This document shows, piece by piece, positions 60,800-64,000 of a stretch of DNA of 64,000 nucleotides. This stretch comes from Pelodera strongyloides (lineage: Eukaryota > Nematoda > Chromadorea > Rhabditida > Rhabditidae), in assembly GCA_036852015.1 (NCBI GenBank), contig JAANDG010001200.1, forward strand, positions 1 through 64,000, written 5' to 3'. Within the stretch, counting starts at the first letter, position 1, and each line of letters starts with the position of its first letter. The position numbers were made by a program, and so were the translations under genes. The notes beneath the pieces are model-generated. The model was given only the letters and a program-made list of their open reading frames with translations. It made no database searches and was not told where the DNA came from.

Positions 60800-61518
60800 C
60801 TATCAGCAGTGTAAAATTGAAATCATCACAATTTTCCAAATAAATTGACATACAGTAGGTGCTTTCGATCTGTTTCCGCTACCCACTGTTGTGCCAGACC
60901 TACTACTGTAATACCTTATAAGTGAAATAAAAACTCCTCCGTTCCCATTGCGTGTTTGGGTTGGAAAAACTCTCCAGAGTGTATTATGGACATGGTATTG
61001 AATATTGAATATTTATTAGCCTCATTAAAAGAGCGCTTCGAATTTGCACCGAATCCCACCTAATGTAGATCCCACATAAGATTATAAATAATCCCACATT
61101 AAAATAAATAAGATTATAGATGATCGAACTGAATGTAGATCTCACATAAGATAAATAAACAATGTTGGTAAAGAAACAAAGAAATTGGTGTTAGAGAAAC
61201 AAAATGACTACCAGTGGAACAAACAAGTCATGCTTGATAACACTCATTCTTTCGTTGTTTTTTCCTAATTGCTCTTGGTACATTTCTCCATATGCATGCG
61301 TCGATGCACAATATGTTGTTTATTAGTAAACATATTTTGTGAATTAATCGGTTGAAGACAAGGTATGAACGTAGACGAAGTGTATTAATTGCGCAAAGCA
61401 CCAGTAGTTTAGAATTACGTTAAAGATCACCAAAGTGAATGTAAATTACATAGAAGTGTAGTGTGGTGTTATGAAATTATAGAAATAGCTCATGCTTAAA
61501 TTAAAATGGTGACGAGTT

Positions 61519-61677
61519 AATGTGGGACGTGGCTTGCGAACGTATGCAACTTATGTGGGACAACTCGATTCCCATTCCCATGTATTATATATGGAAACGA
61601 TTAGAAAATAGCAAGTAATGCACGGGAATGTTGTTGTTCAGCATCCGAATCACAAAACACGGCGCAATGCCGCTTTA
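61519..61677. mobile_element. TTAA MITE, family B
   Basis: Left GTGGGACGTGGCTTGCGAACG, right ACAAAACACGGCGCAATGCCGCTTTAA. Moderately worn. Confidence 0.65.
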
Positions 61678-61941
61678 AAATATATTCAACAAAGCCTGTT
61701 CCACCCGCTTAACATATACTAGCCGGAGTCGGTGTCTTTTGCGATATATTCGGATAATGACCTCTTGTAGACGAATAATTTGTTTCAGAAATAGGTGTGA
61801 CCCCCGGAAGACACGCCAGTCTTCTTTGCACCTAAATATACATATATCGACACACACAATCAAATGAATTCTCTGACAAATGACCATATACATATTTGAG
61901 TTTATCGATTTTTGAGTATGTAAACATTTATCAACAAACAA

Positions 61942-63141
61942 TCACAACGGAACAAGCGAGTTCATGTACGATTTTGCATATTTCCGGTATTCGAGCGTCA
62001 TAGTCCGAAGCAGTTCACGGTTAGGTAAATTTGCATAAAGATGAGGATTACGTTTCAAGAATTTTGACAATAAAGAAAGCGTTCTTAATGTGGTTCTTCT
62101 ATCGTAATATATCATAACATGAATAACTACCTCTCTTCTGTATTCCGCAACGAAAAATATCATGACGAGTGGTTCAATGACTGGATAAAAAGATATGGTC
62201 ATTATGACAAAGTTAGTGTTTATCTGAAACTGGGTTGTAATGTAATCGGAAATTATTTTATGTTTCTTACATAAAGATAAACTGCACAAAGTCATATATG
62301 ATCTCGGTGGGCAATTTGTCCGGGACGACGATTTATCTTCACAAGAGTTGTACCTATTTTACCCCTTTTATATATATTTTACCCCTTTAGACGAGTGCGA
62401 CCGGCGGAGACCGGAATCGAACCCGTTAGCTTTATATGGTATATGGTTTGTATGGTTTATATGGTCATCATTTCATTGTGATGCACACCCTGTGGTGTTA
62501 TTTAATAAATAATAAATAAACAAAATGGTCAAAAAATGTTCTTCATTTTTACCAGAATTTGTATAGAAACGCGTGAAAGTGCGATTCCAAGTATGACTTA
62601 TATAAAGAAAATGTACGACTCACATGTCCATTAAAGAACGGTTGAGTAAACGCAAAAGTGGCAGGAATATACTCGAATAAACACGGTATCAGAGCCTAAA
62701 CGGAGATTTGATTAGCGTGATACTTATTGTCTTGACCCCAATATCTAGGCGTACACTTATTACAGCTTTGAAGTTATATGGCTCGTGGTTGATGTATGTG
62801 CAATCCTTGTCGCACAAAAGGGCACATTAATTTGCATAAGTACTTGGTAATGCTTTTGGCAAGAAACTTTTTCAAACCACGTGTCAAACCGCTTTAAACG
62901 TGTCTTTACTTGTTTCAATCATAAGTTAGGGTCAAAGTCCCACCTGCACTAGTAGTGCCTTAAACAGTTGAACCTGCATTCGACGTGACCTATTCGACAT
63001 TGGAGTCTTGCGAAGTGCTACCGTAATCTTTACAGCACAATATATCATGACAGAGAATGTGCCACCCATTATTGAATAGCAGATCAGCTCACAAATCCAC
63101 GTTTCCACACAGAAGAACAACTGGCCATTTTCGTCTGTGTC
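61942..63141 (-). pseudogene. Seven-transmembrane chemoreceptor (STR-like), partial or broken
   Basis: Two supported pieces on the minus strand. Exon 63141-62944 (198 bp, acceptor TTTAG, donor GTGGGA) encodes a membrane span, then MSNRSRRMQVQLFKALLVQ, the intracellular loop before the sixth span in STR-superfamily receptors. Downstream, a frame ending at 61942 encodes FVIMTISFYPVIEPLVMIFFVAEYRREV, a typical seventh span with its closing YR motif, then about 70 charged residues. Between them I find no sixth-span exon in a compatible frame; instead there is a family B MITE (62774-62897) and a B-box fragment. Earlier exons, if any, lie beyond the right edge. Such receptors sit in sensory cilia and detect odorants. 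Either a pseudogene, or a gene whose middle exon I cannot recognise. Confidence 0.6.
62774..62897. mobile_element. TTAA MITE, family B, inside the chemoreceptor locus
   Basis: Left TATATGGCTCGTGGTTGATG, right TTTCAAACCACGTGTCAAACCGCTTTAA. Confidence 0.7.
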
Positions 63142-63222
63142 CTAAAGTAATAGCTTTTTTTTTAATTTTTTTTTCTGGAACCAAAAATATGTGCGATGTT
63201 CTGAGGCTTGGGTCTTAATCGG

Positions 63223-63540
63223 TTAAAGGAGGAGGCTCACGAGAATGAAGTGCCCAAATAGTTTCCTTTTATCGAAAGATGATGGTATTAAAAAACATGT
63301 TTTACAAAGCAAAAGATTTTAATTGGAAGGAGTAAATCTTTTAGTAGGAGTAAGCAACTATTTACTACGATCCAAAATGTTTATAGAATTCATAGTTTTA
63401 TATTGATTTACGATTTACTCCTTCCAATTAAAAGCTTTCGCTTTGTAAAGCATGTCCTTCGGAATTCAATACCATCATCTTCCGATAAAAGGCAACTATT
63501 TGGAGTTGGGCACTTCATTCTCGTGAGCCTCCTCCTTTAA
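63223..63540. mobile_element. Long palindromic TTAA element
   Basis: TTAAAGGAGGAGGCTCACGAG left and its complement right; arms of roughly 120 bp, 318 bp in all. The ends resemble those of the element at 60030 (TTAAAGGGAGAGGCCCACGAG), so both probably belong to one superfamily. Confidence 0.88.
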
Positions 63541-63763
63541 ACTAAACTAGTATTACACATGCACAAGCTGTTCCCAAAGGCGGAATCGCAACGCTGAAAA
63601 CTAAAAAAAGTAAAACGTAAAACTGACAAACAAAGCTCCGCCCACTAGTCCGACGTCATCTATGTCGGTGTGAAATTCTTCCGCGATTGCCTTTAAAAGT
63701 GTGACAGCAAATAAATGTATATATTATAATGATTTTGATGTCTTATTGAAAAATTGTGGCATT

Positions 63764-63825
63764 GTGAATTGAACCTAGCGGGCCTTCTGCCTCTCTACCT
63801 ACTACGCAACCATCCAAATTCGCAC
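63764..63825 (-). repeat. tRNA-like sequence
   Basis: Minus strand: A-box-like TGGTTGCGTAGTAGGTAGAG and B box GGTTCAATTC at tRNA spacing, weak stems. Probably a SINE head. Confidence 0.4.
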
Positions 63826-64000
63826 TTTCATATTTTATAAGTTAAGCTCCGATGCGACGCGGTTAATCGCTAAGAAATGAACTCACAACTCTGACACTGT
63901 TGACACAAGTTCTGTTGAGGAAAACGGAGAGGCTGAGAATCCAAAGGAACCCAGGTAAAAGAGAAAGCAACAAAATGAGACATCGAATTCGACGACTTCT

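Larger units (their letters stand above)
60707..61941. other. Spacer between collagen and chemoreceptor
   Basis: AATAAA at 60794 ends the collagen transcript. Then AT-rich sequence with repeated CCCACATAAGAT words (61065-61150) and a family B MITE at 61519-61677. The minus-strand frame at 61675-61941 has no family features. Confidence 0.5.

Noticed and set aside
63885..64000. Possible plus-strand exon ending at a GTAAAA donor near 63955
   Set aside because: Open frames exist but none shows a family feature and the gene would lie beyond the right edge.

Overview
The window reads as nuclear DNA of a free-living rhabditid nematode, close to Caenorhabditis in style but not identified to species. 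The evidence is short AT-rich introns ending in TTTTCAG, a cuticle-collagen gene, a serpentine chemoreceptor fragment, a tandem-repeat galectin of nematode type, an intron-containing histone H3.3 gene, and Helitron and TTAA-flanked palindromic repeats of the kind known from Caenorhabditis. All gene models here are assembled by eye from splice sites, reading-frame continuity and family similarity; no transcript data were used.

Layout, left to right. 0.3-10.3 kb: two tandem genes for Arb2-domain proteins (FAM172A-like). The first is cut by the left edge, the second is complete (451 residues). Their exon lengths match almost one for one, so one is a duplicate of the other. The left copy has lost the predicted nucleophile serine. 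11.5-16.9 kb: a two-domain galectin (about 287 residues). 18.8-19.5 kb: histone H3.3. 20-39.5 kb: a long stretch without a recognisable host gene, filled with GC-rich arrays, tRNA-derived SINE-like repeats, fold-back arrays, TTAA-flanked MITEs, Helitrons, a possible solo LTR and a 230-bp CA tract. 39.9-48.0 kb: a seven-exon homeobox gene (310 residues) with an eh1 motif; its homeodomain is split by a 4.9-kb intron. 49.3-53.1 kb: a nearly intact non-LTR retrotransposon (ORF1, ORF2 with endonuclease and reverse transcriptase). 55.1-60.7 kb: a twelve-exon cuticle collagen (490 residues) with an unusual C-terminal tail and several transposons in its introns. 61.9-63.1 kb, minus strand: pieces of a seven-transmembrane chemoreceptor, partial or broken.

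The genes do not form an obvious pathway or operon: each has its own spacing and poly(A) signal. The shared theme is mobile DNA. Six Helitron copies, at least seven copies of one TTAA MITE family, about ten of a second, and three long palindromes lie here, many inside introns. One Helitron ends 22 bp before the splice acceptor of the homeodomain exon. The observations most worth following are the Ser-to-Ala Arb2 paralogue, the divergent homeobox gene, the fold-back CGGGGCGAAATCGGGG arrays and the GC-rich arrays around a tRNA-like sequence.
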